From Rhynchonema sp. JSB1_4 (taxonomy: Eukaryota > Nematoda > Chromadorea > Monhysterida > Xyalidae): DNA of 64,000 bases. Where the stretch lies: assembly GCA_030248065.1 (NCBI GenBank), contig JASAMV010004418.1:24101-88100 (forward strand). The letters are read 5' to 3'. Below are positions 41,401 through 52,072 of the stretch, in pieces (the first letter of the stretch is position 1; every line of letters begins with the position of its first letter). Both the position numbers and the translations under genes were made by a program. The notes under the pieces were generated by a model. The model was given only the letters and a program-made list of their open reading frames with translations, searched no databases and was not told the origin of the DNA.

Positions 41401-43620
41401 CTATGCATGATGTCGATGTGCGTTGAGGGCATGGGGGCGATGCGTTTCCCCAACTTCAGACGTCAAATGTACAATTCATGCATATTCTTGATCGTGGACG
41501 ATTCAGGTTTGAACGTTGTTCATGTTACTTTTGTTTCTTCGGGCAGGCTTGGAATAAATATGTGCAAAAAAAATCACGTCATGTAATAAACCGGGATCAT
41601 GCAGCCATATGAGCTGTTTTGTTTTTTGGCTTTGGTTTATGCTGTGGATAGCGAGCTTGGTTTCTTGGCCTGCTGCCCAAAATACTCACGCAGTGGTGGA
41701 CTATGGGACACCGAGCCAGCGCACGCCGCACGCAACGTTTTTTTGTTTTGTGTCTCTGTCTCTATCTCTCGCTGGCCGTTTTCTCCCGCCCGCGCGCGCG
41801 CGCGATTTCTCTCTCTTTCACTCTCTGGCTCTGCTACAATTGCTCGTGTCCTGGCCGCCTCAAAACAAACACACACAACACTGGCATAACCACACGTACA
41901 CACGAAGGCATACGCGTGCGGGCGGACACTAAGCCGCGACGATTTGCTGTTATATAAAACATAGACAACCAGTCAAATACACCGACTGTTCTGTGTTGCT
42001 CTGAAGGTGGGATTGTTCGAGATATGAATATGTTGTTAGAGGGGTCGGCTTAGGTTCCATCATCCGTCATTTCTCCACATTTTCAGCTCGAACAGCTATT
42101 GATAATACTTCCAGTCGAAGAGAGCGGTTTTGTTCACTGCGAAATATTGGATTTAATTGAGTTTTGGAATTTTCAAATGTTCAAGGCAGCCAAAAAGGCG
42201 CTCAATGACTGGATAGCCTTGATTCTACTTACAATGTATGGTGGCCAGTATTAACGGGAACTAAATCTAAGTCAACTCAATGTGATGTACGAGAAGGTCG
42301 GAATGAAACTGAAACGAAGAATGTTGTAGAACTGTGCATAGTAAGGCTATGAGGTGAGGAACATAATTTGACTGTGAGCGTGACGGAAACATTTTGTACC
42401 ACCGCGTCGCGTAATGCGTTCACTTGGCATAAGCTGACAAATTGCATCTGGCAAAATTTCATATTCGAGCCAACAGAAGCTTGTTAAAACTGTTGATATT
42501 GCTCTCGACGACTCCATTTTGACAGTCCGTGAGTTCACAGAGGACTAACATGTTCTAACCCTTTTTTATTTTAACCGTTGTCCAAATATGCATACAGTAC
42601 TTTTGCCTCTGGCTTACGTGCTACATCAAGTATAAATGACATTCGGACTACCACTAAAATCTGCTCGGCGCCACATTACTTACAGCATGTCGGAGCTCAA
42701 AAAGTACCCGTTTGATGCCCACGAATGGGCCAACTTTGATATGATGCTTATGAGTACCATGTCGCAAAAGGGACCGGTTCACTGCGCTGAATGTGTCTCC
42801 ATTTTGATAAATGGACCTACGCTGACTTTTTTGCTTGAATGCGCGAACGGCTGTCTGTTCGCAGTCGCTGAGCAGCAAAGGTACTACCAGCTGCTCTACG
42901 GCTAGATACATACTTCGCTTGGTCCTAGAATATAATGTACATACAAATCATAAATCAGAAATCACTAATCATAACATCTATCACGGCTGCATTATGTTTC
43001 CTATCCTTAATTGAACTGTTCTTTTGAAGAGTTACTCTTTTCGATCCATGTAAAACTTCTATTTTCAAGTTTTAGGCACCAATTTTTCAAGTTTTAATTG
43101 AAAACTGGAATTCAATTCCATGATGTCACAAATTTCTTTTTCTTGCCACCAATAATAAGTTGAAATCAAAATGTCTTTGGCACAGGTCTGTTGCCGTAAC
43201 AGTAAGGTTATACATCGTTGAGGTTGGCATAAATTAGTATACTTGACGCATTTCATGGCTCAGAATAGTAGTTGTGATCACTGTATCGTAAAATTTTTGG
43301 AAGCCTTCAGTCATACAAATCTGCTGTCTTACGATAATAATGCCAATAACGTTGGTCCAGGGCTGTCAGAAATCAGTTCTGTCAATTTCTTTCTGATAAA
43401 TTTTGGAAAATTCTTCTGAAGTTTTTGCTGTTTCATAAATGTCTTGTAAATTTGGTCCAAATGTTTACTTTCTTCCGCGCCTTTTGGTTGGTTTCATGTG
43501 TCGACTCAGGCGGGACACTTGGGTGTAGGTGGAAAAGGTTGAGAAGGTCGACATCATCGAGCTGCAATAGAAGACATGTTTAAAATGATCGCTTTCTTAG
43601 AGCAATCAGTAAAGGCGGGC
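38408..43620. other. No supported gene
   Basis: No frame with convincing splice sites. An 89-codon frame at 42636-42905 (with HCAECVSILINGPTLTFLLEC) is possible but isolated. A (CG)n stretch is at about 41793-41808 and a (CATG)n stretch at about 41281. Confidence 0.4.
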
Positions 43621-43775
43621 TTAGGTTGAATCCGGAAATCGGAATCCGGAAATATTTCCGGAAAACGCATTATTTTTGCATGTAAATTCTTGCGTTTTCC
43701 GGTAATATTTCTGGAGCCCAGAAATGTTTTGTATTTTTGCGTGCAAATTATTTCTGAGTTCCGGATTTAACCTAG
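43621..43775. mobile_element. Short MITE next to the kelch gene
   Basis: TTAGGTTGAATCCGGAA at the left and TTCCGGATTTAACCTAG at the right form inverted termini. The inside contains further CCGGAAAACGCA/TGCGTTTTCCGG hairpins. It ends 24 bp past the kelch-gene stop codon, so it may supply part of the 3' UTR or terminator region. Confidence 0.75.
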
Positions 43776-43799
43776 GGTAAGTTTGCCCTAAAAGGTTGC

Positions 43800-46700
43800 T
43801 TACACTCGTCCGTTTCTGATTTCCGATTCGGTTGGCTTTCGCATCACAGCCACGCTCAGCCACGCCACCATTGCCAAACACACGACGCCAGCTGGCAATA
43901 ACAAATAAAATGAACACTCGCTTGACCAACGAAACACTTCAAAATAGTGATTTCTGAGAACAAACGACCCACCAACGCAGGCCAGCACAGCAATGACCAG
44001 CATCCAGTCCTTTGCTCGGCTGTTGCTCGGTTTCATGAATTCCGTTTTCAGTGGCTCAAGCTCTGAAGGCATTTGCTTATCAAGGTTTTTAATCGTATTT
44101 GACCAAATGAAGCGAAAAAACCATTGCTGACTCACTTTCGCATTCGTCGTTGATCATGTGACTTGGCAAGGCAACCGCTGCGTAGATACCGTCGGTACCG
44201 GTTGGCAGCGTAATCTCTGCATCAGACAGTTGTAGTAGTTTTATTTACTGTACGTCGGACTCGTGTGTTACAAGTATTGGATTAAGTTGACTATCTGGTC
44301 CGAAACGTCAGCCACTCAGCTGCGTCCGTACACAGTTTGATAATGCGCAGCTGCTCGGCTCATACCTTGCCGCCTATGTTTATGTGCGACCTACGGATAT
44401 ACATGAGCAGCTAAATTAAAACAAGGTTGTCTTCTGTTTACGCTTGTCAAATAACAGTTGATGCTTTGCGAAGAGCGAAAAACACGAAATACTGGTTGTT
44501 TGCACATAGACCTTGATTTCCTTCACGTGGTGGCAGCCAACTCACATCACTGGCGCGGAAAACATAGATTTCTTTGTTGTTGGCGTTGTTTTGCAGACGC
44601 CCGCCGAGAGCGATCAGTTGAGTTTTGACCTCAATAACAATTTTGATGCAGGAAGAGAGCTAAGCTCATGCTATGCCCTATGTTCATTCGAACTCTTCAT
44701 CCAGAGCTCTGCGTCGCTTGGGCTCTTAAAGTGCCTCTACAATTGAATGTTGACCGCGTTTGTTTGCAGCCATTTTTTCAGAAAAGGAAGACAAGATACC
44801 AGAAACCCAGATTTAGGAACTGGATTTTCAACTCGATGCTTTGTGATGTTTCACGGAACCCACATATTTTCACGGGAGGAGAAAAAAATGAAAAAAGTTT
44901 GAGGCGGGCCTGCGCAAGACACATGGTAATCAATCTTAAGATATTTTCAGCGTTTTATACACAGACGTTTCTCTGTTAAACGATATATAAAGCATTGTAC
45001 GAAACGCCAGGTGCGACAAATGATAAACGAAAAATCAAGCTTTTTTGAAGCACCCTTTTACTGCTGTATAATTTTAAGCATCTGTGGTGAATGAAATAAG
45101 TTGTCAATTGCAAATAAAAATCCTCTAATTATCCTGTGTTCAGGATGTGCTTTTCGTTTTTCAAGACCCTACACAGCTCACACAATGTTTACCACAACAT
45201 GCGCAAGGCAGCCAATCCACAGCGCACACACACAACAAAGCTTGCCAGCTGAAACATTGCTGTGTTGTCGCTGTGCTGGCTGGCTGTGTGTTGTCGTCGT
45301 GTGTGCGCTGTGGAATGGCTGCCTTGCGCATGTTGTGGTAAACATTGTGTGAGCTGTGTAGGGTTTTGAAAAACGAAAAGCACATACAGAACACAGGATA
45401 ATTAGAGGATTTTTATTTGCAATTGACAACTTATTTCATTCACCACAGATGCCTAAAATTATACAGCAGTAAAAGGGTGCTTCTAAAAGGCTGGATTTTT
45501 CGGAGTGTTACGTTTATCATTTGTCACGCCTGGCGTTTCGTACAATACTTTTTATCTCGTTTAACAGAGAAACGTCTGTGCATAAAACGCTGAAACTATC
45601 TTAGATTGGATTACCTTGTGTCTTGCACAGGCCCACCTCAAACTTTTTTCATTTTTTCTCCTCCTGTGAAAATATGTGGGCTCCGTGAAACATCACAAAG
45701 CAACGAGTTGAAAATCCATTCCTAAATCTGGGTTTCTGATACCTTGCCTTCATTTTCTAAAAATATGGCTGCAAACAAACGCGGTCAACATTCAATTGTA
45801 GAGTCACTTTAAACCTTGCAACAACTTCTTCAGTATACTGTTTTACGCTGTATCATATGTGCAAGCGCTCTACGCATTTAACAGGCTGATCAGCCAAGAA
45901 AAAGAAGCCCAATGATTGCAACCCACCGCCACAAGAGCCAGATTGTAGACGTGCTTTGGCAATAATCCCTTGACAGAAACACCCTCCGTTTTCAAGTCAT
46001 AATACTCGCACGACTTTTCGTCCACCTCTCCACCGCAAGACTGAAAAAAAAACTTACAGCGGTTTTGCAAATGGCCATTGCATCTAGTTGGCAAAGAAAC
46101 AGTTGGGCTAAGAGTGCGTTCAGTCACGGCGGTGGGAGCTGGAAATGGTACTTTCTAGCCCCCGCTCAAAAGTTCCCAGTTTTCTCTGGGACTGGGGTGT
46201 CAACGTGGAATTGGGACCAAATGAAACCTTTTCTGGGCAGCACAAGGAGCAGTATCATGTAATGAAATGAACTTTTCGCTACAGAGAGCATGTTTTTGTT
46301 CACAGTTTACAGTCTGCACATTACTTTAAGTCGTGGTGCGAACTGGGCTGGTCATTACGGAAACTTGTTCCCAGTTTCCATTATATGATTGAACGCACCC
46401 TCAGAGATCATAATGACTTACTACCAACTGCTCGCCGTACACAGCGACAGCGTGGAGATATCGTTTTGTTTTCATGATTTTTTCGCTCTGTTTGTCTGTT
46501 ATGCTGTCGCTTTTGGTGATGTCGATGCGCCTGATGCTGCCACAAATTTGGCCGTCGCTTTTCATTCCACCGGTGATGTAGATCAGACCCTGAATGTTAA
46601 CGGAGTGAAGTAAACGCGGAGGCTTGAACCCACGGGGCTTGAATTGTGCTTGTCTGATTTTGTAAAGCAACTAATATAGGCACTCGTCACGATTAAATGA

Positions 46701-48026
46701 CCAAAGTGCACGCAGGCAGCATTTTGTCAACCAAACGAGGTCGCACGAGTTGCTAACCTTAAAATTGATGACGAACCTTGTAGACGGCGCCGGCGCTGTG
46801 ACGCAAACACTGATCATCGATGGTTGACGTAACTCGATGTGTTGCGGGTTCGGTGACCGGTGCGTTGACGTACTCGCACGTTTTCGTGCACGTGTCGCCT
46901 TCGATGCCGCAGCCGCAGGCAAACAGTTGGTTGATGGGCGCGGGAAGGAAGCCGGCGACCGCTGGGCGTTTCAAGGAAACATTGTTTTGGGTGGTCACAT
47001 TGCCACCCATTGTTTTTCCCTAACGATCACCTGCTTGCCCCACCCGTCTGTGAAACAGGCGAACAAGACACATTGCTCCCTGATCATCGCTACGTCATCT
47101 TATGAATGACAAACATAGAATATGAAGTTCAGTAAAATAAACATGCCGCCTGCTCGGGGATGCTTGAATTGGACATCGAGCTCCCTCCAAGTGTCATGCC
47201 GGCCACCGATCAGTTTCAGTGTGCGGATTTTCGTGCCGTCAATCAACACTAGCTTGTTGCGCATGCGCACAAACGGAGCCGGTGCCTTGTCAACGATTGA
47301 GCTGCGAGCAGCATTTGATAAAGTGATTACCTATTTGTACGCTCATTTATGTACTTGGTAATCGGGCCTGGTCTTTCTGGCCACTTTACTGTTTGAATTG
47401 ACATTCCTCGACACGTGTGCTGGCTCGAATTGTGGTCAGCTAAGAACTATTTGTTTACTGATCTTGATTATGATTCCAAACTGCTAATTGAACTTGAACT
47501 TGCTAATTCTGGCGCTCTATTTAGTGTCACTTGTGCGCATGTCTAAAAATCACGAAACTTAAAATCGCGCTAACGTCGGTGGGGGCGGTTTGCTGATGAT
47601 ATTTGGATGGGCGGCGCCGACCGCGTCCAGTTTGCCAGCTTTCTCGAATTGAATCACGGCCGAACTCGCGAAGTTGGACGAAATCGCGATCACACTATCG
47701 TAGCAGAGTTCCTTGGCTGCAATCAGTGGCCAAATAATGGCGTGACGAGACTGAGTGCAGGCATGTAATCACGATATGGGTGCAAAAGCGTGATAATCGA
47801 GGCAGTTACACCGATAGAAACCACAATATCACACGTAATAACCTGATAAGTGAAAACAAAAGCATTGTTCAAAAATAAAAGCAACTGAATATAAATACCT
47901 TGAACAAAACACTGTAAGTTAAATACCTACAAACCAACCGTGGGAGAATTGAATGAATCCGATTTGGAGTGCAAGCAACAAAATCAACGTGGCGGTTTTG
48001 GTTGAGCTTTGATTCGGTGGGGTCAT
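43800..48026 (-). CDS. Kelch-repeat single-pass membrane protein with signal peptide
   Basis: Eleven exons on the - strand keep phase throughout: 48026-47931, 47842-47773, 47716-47575, 47301-47115, 47019-46777, 46589-46422, 46040-45927, 44629-44546, 44214-44136, 44062-43973 and 43891-43800; 454 residues. Residues 1-30 form a signal peptide (TLILLLALQIGF). Residues ~35-394 carry kelch-type blades: KLVLIDGTKI... DTWREL, IFYGKTMGGNV, NQLFACGCGIEGD, RHSAGAVYKGLIYITGG, RYLHAVAVYGEQLVSCGGEV... CEYYDLKT, and TQLIALGGRL... EIYVFRASD. One membrane helix spans ~414-440 (WMLVIAVLACVAGVVC, then LAMVAWLSVAV), followed by a 14-residue tail MRKPTESEIRNGRV. An extracellular propeller on a single-pass anchor with almost no cytoplasmic part suggests adhesion or a co-receptor. 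Weak points: the 47574 donor (GTTAGC) and GAG acceptors of two late exons. A 1.1-kb palindrome fills intron 7. Confidence 0.78.
44726..45812. mobile_element. 1.1-kb palindromic foldback element flanked by TTAA
   Basis: Arms of about 520 bp read AGTGCCTCTACAATTGAATG at the left and the inverse CATTCAATTGTAGAGTCACT at the right, centred near 45265. TTAA stands at both outer ends (44726-44729, 45809-45812), as in piggyBac- or Kolobok-type insertion. The same short frame (MSIANKNPLIILCS) appears on both strands simply because the arms mirror each other. It lies in a kelch-gene intron. Confidence 0.8.
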
Positions 48027-49051
48027 GATTGGTGTGTTGTTCTAGTCGGTAGATTTGGTGTTGAAAGTCGATGTTGATGCTGTCAGTCAGAAAAATGAAA
48101 ATGATTTTGGTCGTTATGCGTAAAAACAATTGAAAAGAATGTATGAGCCGAGTGTGCGCGTGTTTTTTAATGTTGAACTTGGGTGTGTTTTGTAAATCTG
48201 CTTTGTCGTGCTGGCGTGGTGGTCACTCAGATATTCGTGCATGCTGGTTCTTTCGCTCAATTTCATTCCGAATCTGCAAAATGACCGATCTCGCTCGGTG
48301 TCCGTACGAAGCGTTTCCACTTGTATGTACAGCGTGCTTACATTATAGCCGACAATGATTAGTTGCACTGTAGTTTAGTCTTTTATCGTGATACGGTACG
48401 GCGCCCAGAAGGGTGTTTTCATTTCATACAGCCGGTGCGTGTTTCTTAGCCGAATCAGTATAACCCCTGCTTTCCACCGACAACTGCTGTTATCTAACCC
48501 GTCATCAGACAAAAATGCCGTTCTGAACGAATTTGAGTAATCGTCATGCAAAAATAATCATGTACCCACACCTTGTTCTGATTTTGAGTCGAATCTGTTT
48601 CTTATGCATGACGTTTTTCAAACGGTACCCGGGATCCCTACTTCATATGCTTTACCCGGCCAATTGACATTTTTCGGGAAATTAATTGCTTTTTTGGGCG
48701 CGTTCCCAGTTTCTGCTCCAACTGTGCCTCAGTCAAGCTCATTTTTCTATCCACACTTTTTTCTATTCCCTTCGTTTTTGAATACGACTTATCTTATACA
48801 CTGCACAGTATGTGGAAACAATATTTCTGTTTGGTTTCGCAACCAAGCTAGTACAGTGTATAAGACGCACCATTTCATGATTCATGTTTTGGACAGTTTC
48901 AGCAGTTTCTGACACATTCCCAACAGGATTTTGATGTCGAAAACATTTACCTGTTGAATAATAATCGTCGGTTGCAGAAACAACATCACCACATCTTCTC
49001 AAGCCAAATGCCCCGAAAGAAATATAGACTGAGCAGAAGGGGGCTCACCAT
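48027..49051. other. No supported gene
   Basis: Upstream of the kelch gene on its strand, so its promoter should lie at the left. An exon-like stretch after a GTTGCAG at 48977 (KQHHHIFSSQMPRKKYRLSR) runs up to the hAT insertion at 49052. Confidence 0.35.
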
Positions 49052-49329
49052 CAGTGTTCGAACGGGATTCATTTTTAATCCCGGGATCGGGATCGGGATT
49101 CGGATCAAGAAAGTGTCGGGATCGGGATCCCGGTTTTGAAAACCCGGGATCCCGGGATCGGGATCGGGATTGACCAGATAGTCCAAAGGCAATAGTTTCT
49201 ATCATTTTGTGCATAAGATTCACGTTAATGTCACAGACAACCATGAAGCATGTTTATCACACATGGATAAACACCCGAAACAGCGATTAAAGCCGATTGA
49301 AAATCCAGAATAGCTGATGACGGGTAAGT

Positions 49330-49545
49330 TCAAAGATCATAATTGTAGTCGATCAATGGCAAAGCCTTTGACAAAAAGACAAGCATTTCACCATTTTCTG
49401 GTTTCAAGCAGTATATTTTGTCATAAAACAAATCAGCTGCACTGGAAAAGAGCTGTTCAGAAGGCACGCTCGTAAGCGGAGCGCTTAGATACTTGGAAGC
49501 TAGACGTGCCAGTCGCGGAAACTTTGTCTCATTTGTTGCCCACCA
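49330..49545 (-). pseudogene. hAT transposase C-terminal dimerisation domain fragment
   Basis: 71 codons plus stop read WWATNETKFPRLARLASKYL, SAPLTSVPSEQLFSSAAD, then CLKPENGEMLVFLSKALP. This matches the hAT C-terminal (hATC) pattern: W..., FP-L--LA--YLS-P-TSVPSE--FS-A, and L-PEN-E-L-FL. An in-frame TAG two codons upstream of the first Trp and the absence of the catalytic region show it is a remnant. It fixes the class of this element independently of its ends. Confidence 0.88.
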
Positions 49546-49678
49546 TGACTACATTTCCTCGAAACTGAGTCCCTTCGTTCGATGCAACTTTGTGTAACCG
49601 TTCAGTTTTATCTCAACTTGTTCGCGATTGGTGGTGCTTGCGGTTTCATGCTTGGAATCAGCCGTCGAGCACCACTTA

Positions 49679-50104
49679 GGGGCGCGGCCACGCAAACACA
49701 ATTGTGGGCCGCGGGTCAGCAATAATTCTATCTATGTCCAATGACAGCCCACGCGGTCAATCGATTCCCCGTTTCCGCCATTAACATCCCCAACACCCAA
49801 AATTTGCCAAATGCCTTTTTCTTCCCCCTAACCCCGCACTTGCGGGTCGCGGTTTGCGGGTCACTCAAAACATTTATTTAGCCATTACACACAAAAATTA
49901 ACCAATCAGCGCTCTGCTACGGCAGTCTGCTACGTTGGCTGGACGCGGATTGGTTAATTTTTGTGTGTTGCAGCCAAACATATGTTTAAAGTCACCCGCA
50001 AGCCGCGACCCGCAAGTGCGGCATGCAAACGCGGGGCGGTTGTTGGACATATAAGAGTATTTTTCTGACCCGCGACCCGCGCCCGCGTTTGCATGGACGC
50101 GCCC
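49679..50104. mobile_element. MITE nested in the hAT (TTA flanks)
   Basis: GGGGCGCGGCCACGCAAAC and GTTTGCATGGACGCGCCC are inverted termini flanked by TTA (49676-49678, 50105-50107). Inner parts also pair, including CACACAAAAATTAACCAATC against GATTGGTTAATTTTTGTGTG. A 3-bp TTA duplication suggests PIF/Harbinger. Confidence 0.8.
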
Positions 50105-50349
50105 TTACAACAGCTTGGCGAATTATGACTGCATAATTTTTTACTTTTTGTTCTCAAAACTTAATCCCGATCCCAGTACTTTTTTGGGCGGGATCGGGAT
50201 CGGGATTGACTTTTTCAAAATGACGGGATCGGGATCGGGATCAGAAAAAGGGCCCGGGATCCCGGGATCGGGATCGGGATCGGGATCCCGTTCGAACACT
50301 GCTCACCATTACCTTATCATTCAAGTCTAACATCACAGTCATTTTGCAG

Positions 50350-50491
50350 ATTCAACGCATTCAGCACCAGTGTCCCAAACGAGCGACTATTACACGTCGC
50401 AAGCGAGTCTGAGCATTTCCGGCGCCGGATCGGTTCGCAGCTGTTCGCCGACCACTCTCAGTCTGCTGAGCTCTGATCACGACACCAATAG
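50350..50491 (+). CDS. Isolated candidate exon (Ser/Thr-rich)
   Basis: Flanked by TTTTGCAG and AG|GTCAGT, this 142-base stretch reads open as STHSAPVSQTSDYYTSQASL then SISGAGSVRSCSPTTLSLLS. Base composition is coding-like compared with its surroundings. I could not find its partner exons, so the gene is unknown; the hAT directly upstream may lie in the preceding intron or have broken the gene. Confidence 0.35.
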
Positions 50492-50761
50492 GTCAGTGGT
50501 GCATTACTGAACCATCGCCGATATAGTGGTAATTGCTTTCTCTGTATTGGCATAGCATATGCCTTGGAACACATATTATCGACCTACGCATATGCCGTGT
50601 TATACGCACGCAACACAGCCTGGTGGCTGACACTGTGTAATAAATCTTATTCCGACACCAAAGCGCACGCCATGCTACCAACTGCGCAAAAAACAATATC
50701 AAGTTCTTTTATCCATGCGTCACGTGCTTACGCCGTATGTGGATCCAACAGCTAATAATAA

Positions 50762-52072
50762 GAACCATGTTGTGCATTTGATGTCACCTTGGTACGTCAG
50801 GCAAGCGCGGTTTTCTTTTAACCCTTTCAAAATTGTGTGTTGGTCGGACCAGATTTGGTGTGTTGAGATAGAATTAATTTCTGTGGTTATTTCGCCAGTC
50901 TGGTTCTTTCATAGCGTTTTGCATCGCGCAGTTAAGATCGTTATCATACCCATCAGCAATCACACGTGAGACAAAACCCCCCCTGAGCACCAGCAAGCTA
51001 TCGTAGGACCAGTTTTTTGCCATTCGTAGTGTAAATGTTAGTTTAGCGACCGTTTGTCTGGAAATTTTCCAGTTTTGGTAATGTACATATATTTGATTAC
51101 CCATTATTAATATGCCCATACGCAGACAGTGACTTATTTGGGACATTTTGTCGTCCATTACCATGTTCATGCTTCTTCTCAGAAGTGCTGCTGCGTTTTT
51201 GGCTAACGTGTCCATTCAGACTGTGTTGCTTGGAATTTGCTGCCTGTGAGCAGCAATATCAATCAGTGGCCCGGAGCAAAACGCATATAAAAACACAGCA
51301 GGTCATCAGCAAAGTATCTGAAACCGGGCTCGCAACAAAAGAAGCAACACTTTGAGACGCGAAAAAAGAAACGTTCTCGCGACACCTTGTCTGGGACACT
51401 GGAGCGTTTAGAATTTGGGTTGTTTATCTGATAGCAGTGACGGATCCAACCAAGGGAGGAGCTAGATCTAAAAAAGGCAGTTTTACCCAGCGGAATTGTT
51501 CCACTTTAGTGCTTATTTAGAATGTGACGATTTTAAGCCAAATGCCATGTAAAATATGATCATGTCGAAGTTTTTACACTTTTGGCGCGCGCGACAGCCA
51601 AATTCCAAGCAACACAGTCTGAATGGACAAGTTAGCCAAAAACGCAGCAGCACTTCTGAGAAGAAGCATGAACATGGTAATGGACGACAAAATGTCCCAA
51701 ATAAGTCACTGTCTGCGTATGGGCATATTAATAATGGGTAATCAAATATACATTACCAAAACTGGAAAATTTCCAGACAAACGGTCGCTAAACTAACATT
51801 TACACTACGAATGGCAAAAAACTGGTCCTACGATAGCTTGCTGGTGCTCAGGGGGGGTTTTGTCTCACGTGTGATTGCTGATGGGTATGATAACGATCTT
51901 AACTGCGCGATGCAAAACGCTATGAAAGAACCAGACTGGCGAAATAACCACAGAAATTAATTCTATCTCAACACACCAAATCTGGTCCGACCAACACACA
52001 ATTTTGAAAGGGTTAAAAGAAAACCGCGCTTGCCTGACGTACCAAGGTGACATCAAATGCACAACATGGTTC
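50762..52072. repeat. 1.3-kb palindrome with near-identical arms
   Basis: GAACCATGTTGTGCATTTGA at 50762 is inverted at the right end. Arms of about 478 bp (50762-51239, 51595-52072) surround a ~355-bp spacer. An unbroken 65-codon frame is identical in both arms, so they are very young or kept alike by gene conversion. No clear target duplication. Confidence 0.88.

Larger units (their letters stand above)
49052..50301 (-). mobile_element. Decayed hAT transposon with hATC domain remnant
   Basis: Ends CAGTGTTCGAACGGGAT and ATCCCGTTCGAACACTG with the 8-bp duplication CTCACCAT (49044-49051, 50302-50309). GGGATC subterminal repeats flank both sides. 1250 bp including a nested MITE at 49679-50104. 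A hAT transposase fragment is on the - strand. A 40-bp end of the same family is at 57362-57401. Confidence 0.92.

Noticed and set aside
45101..45429. Two near-identical small proteins on opposite strands
   Set aside because: They are mirror images produced by the 44726-45812 palindrome.
50715..52062. Two identical 65-codon frames (MHLMSPWYVRQARF...)
   Set aside because: Mirror copies in the arms of the 50762-52072 palindrome; no supporting gene structure.
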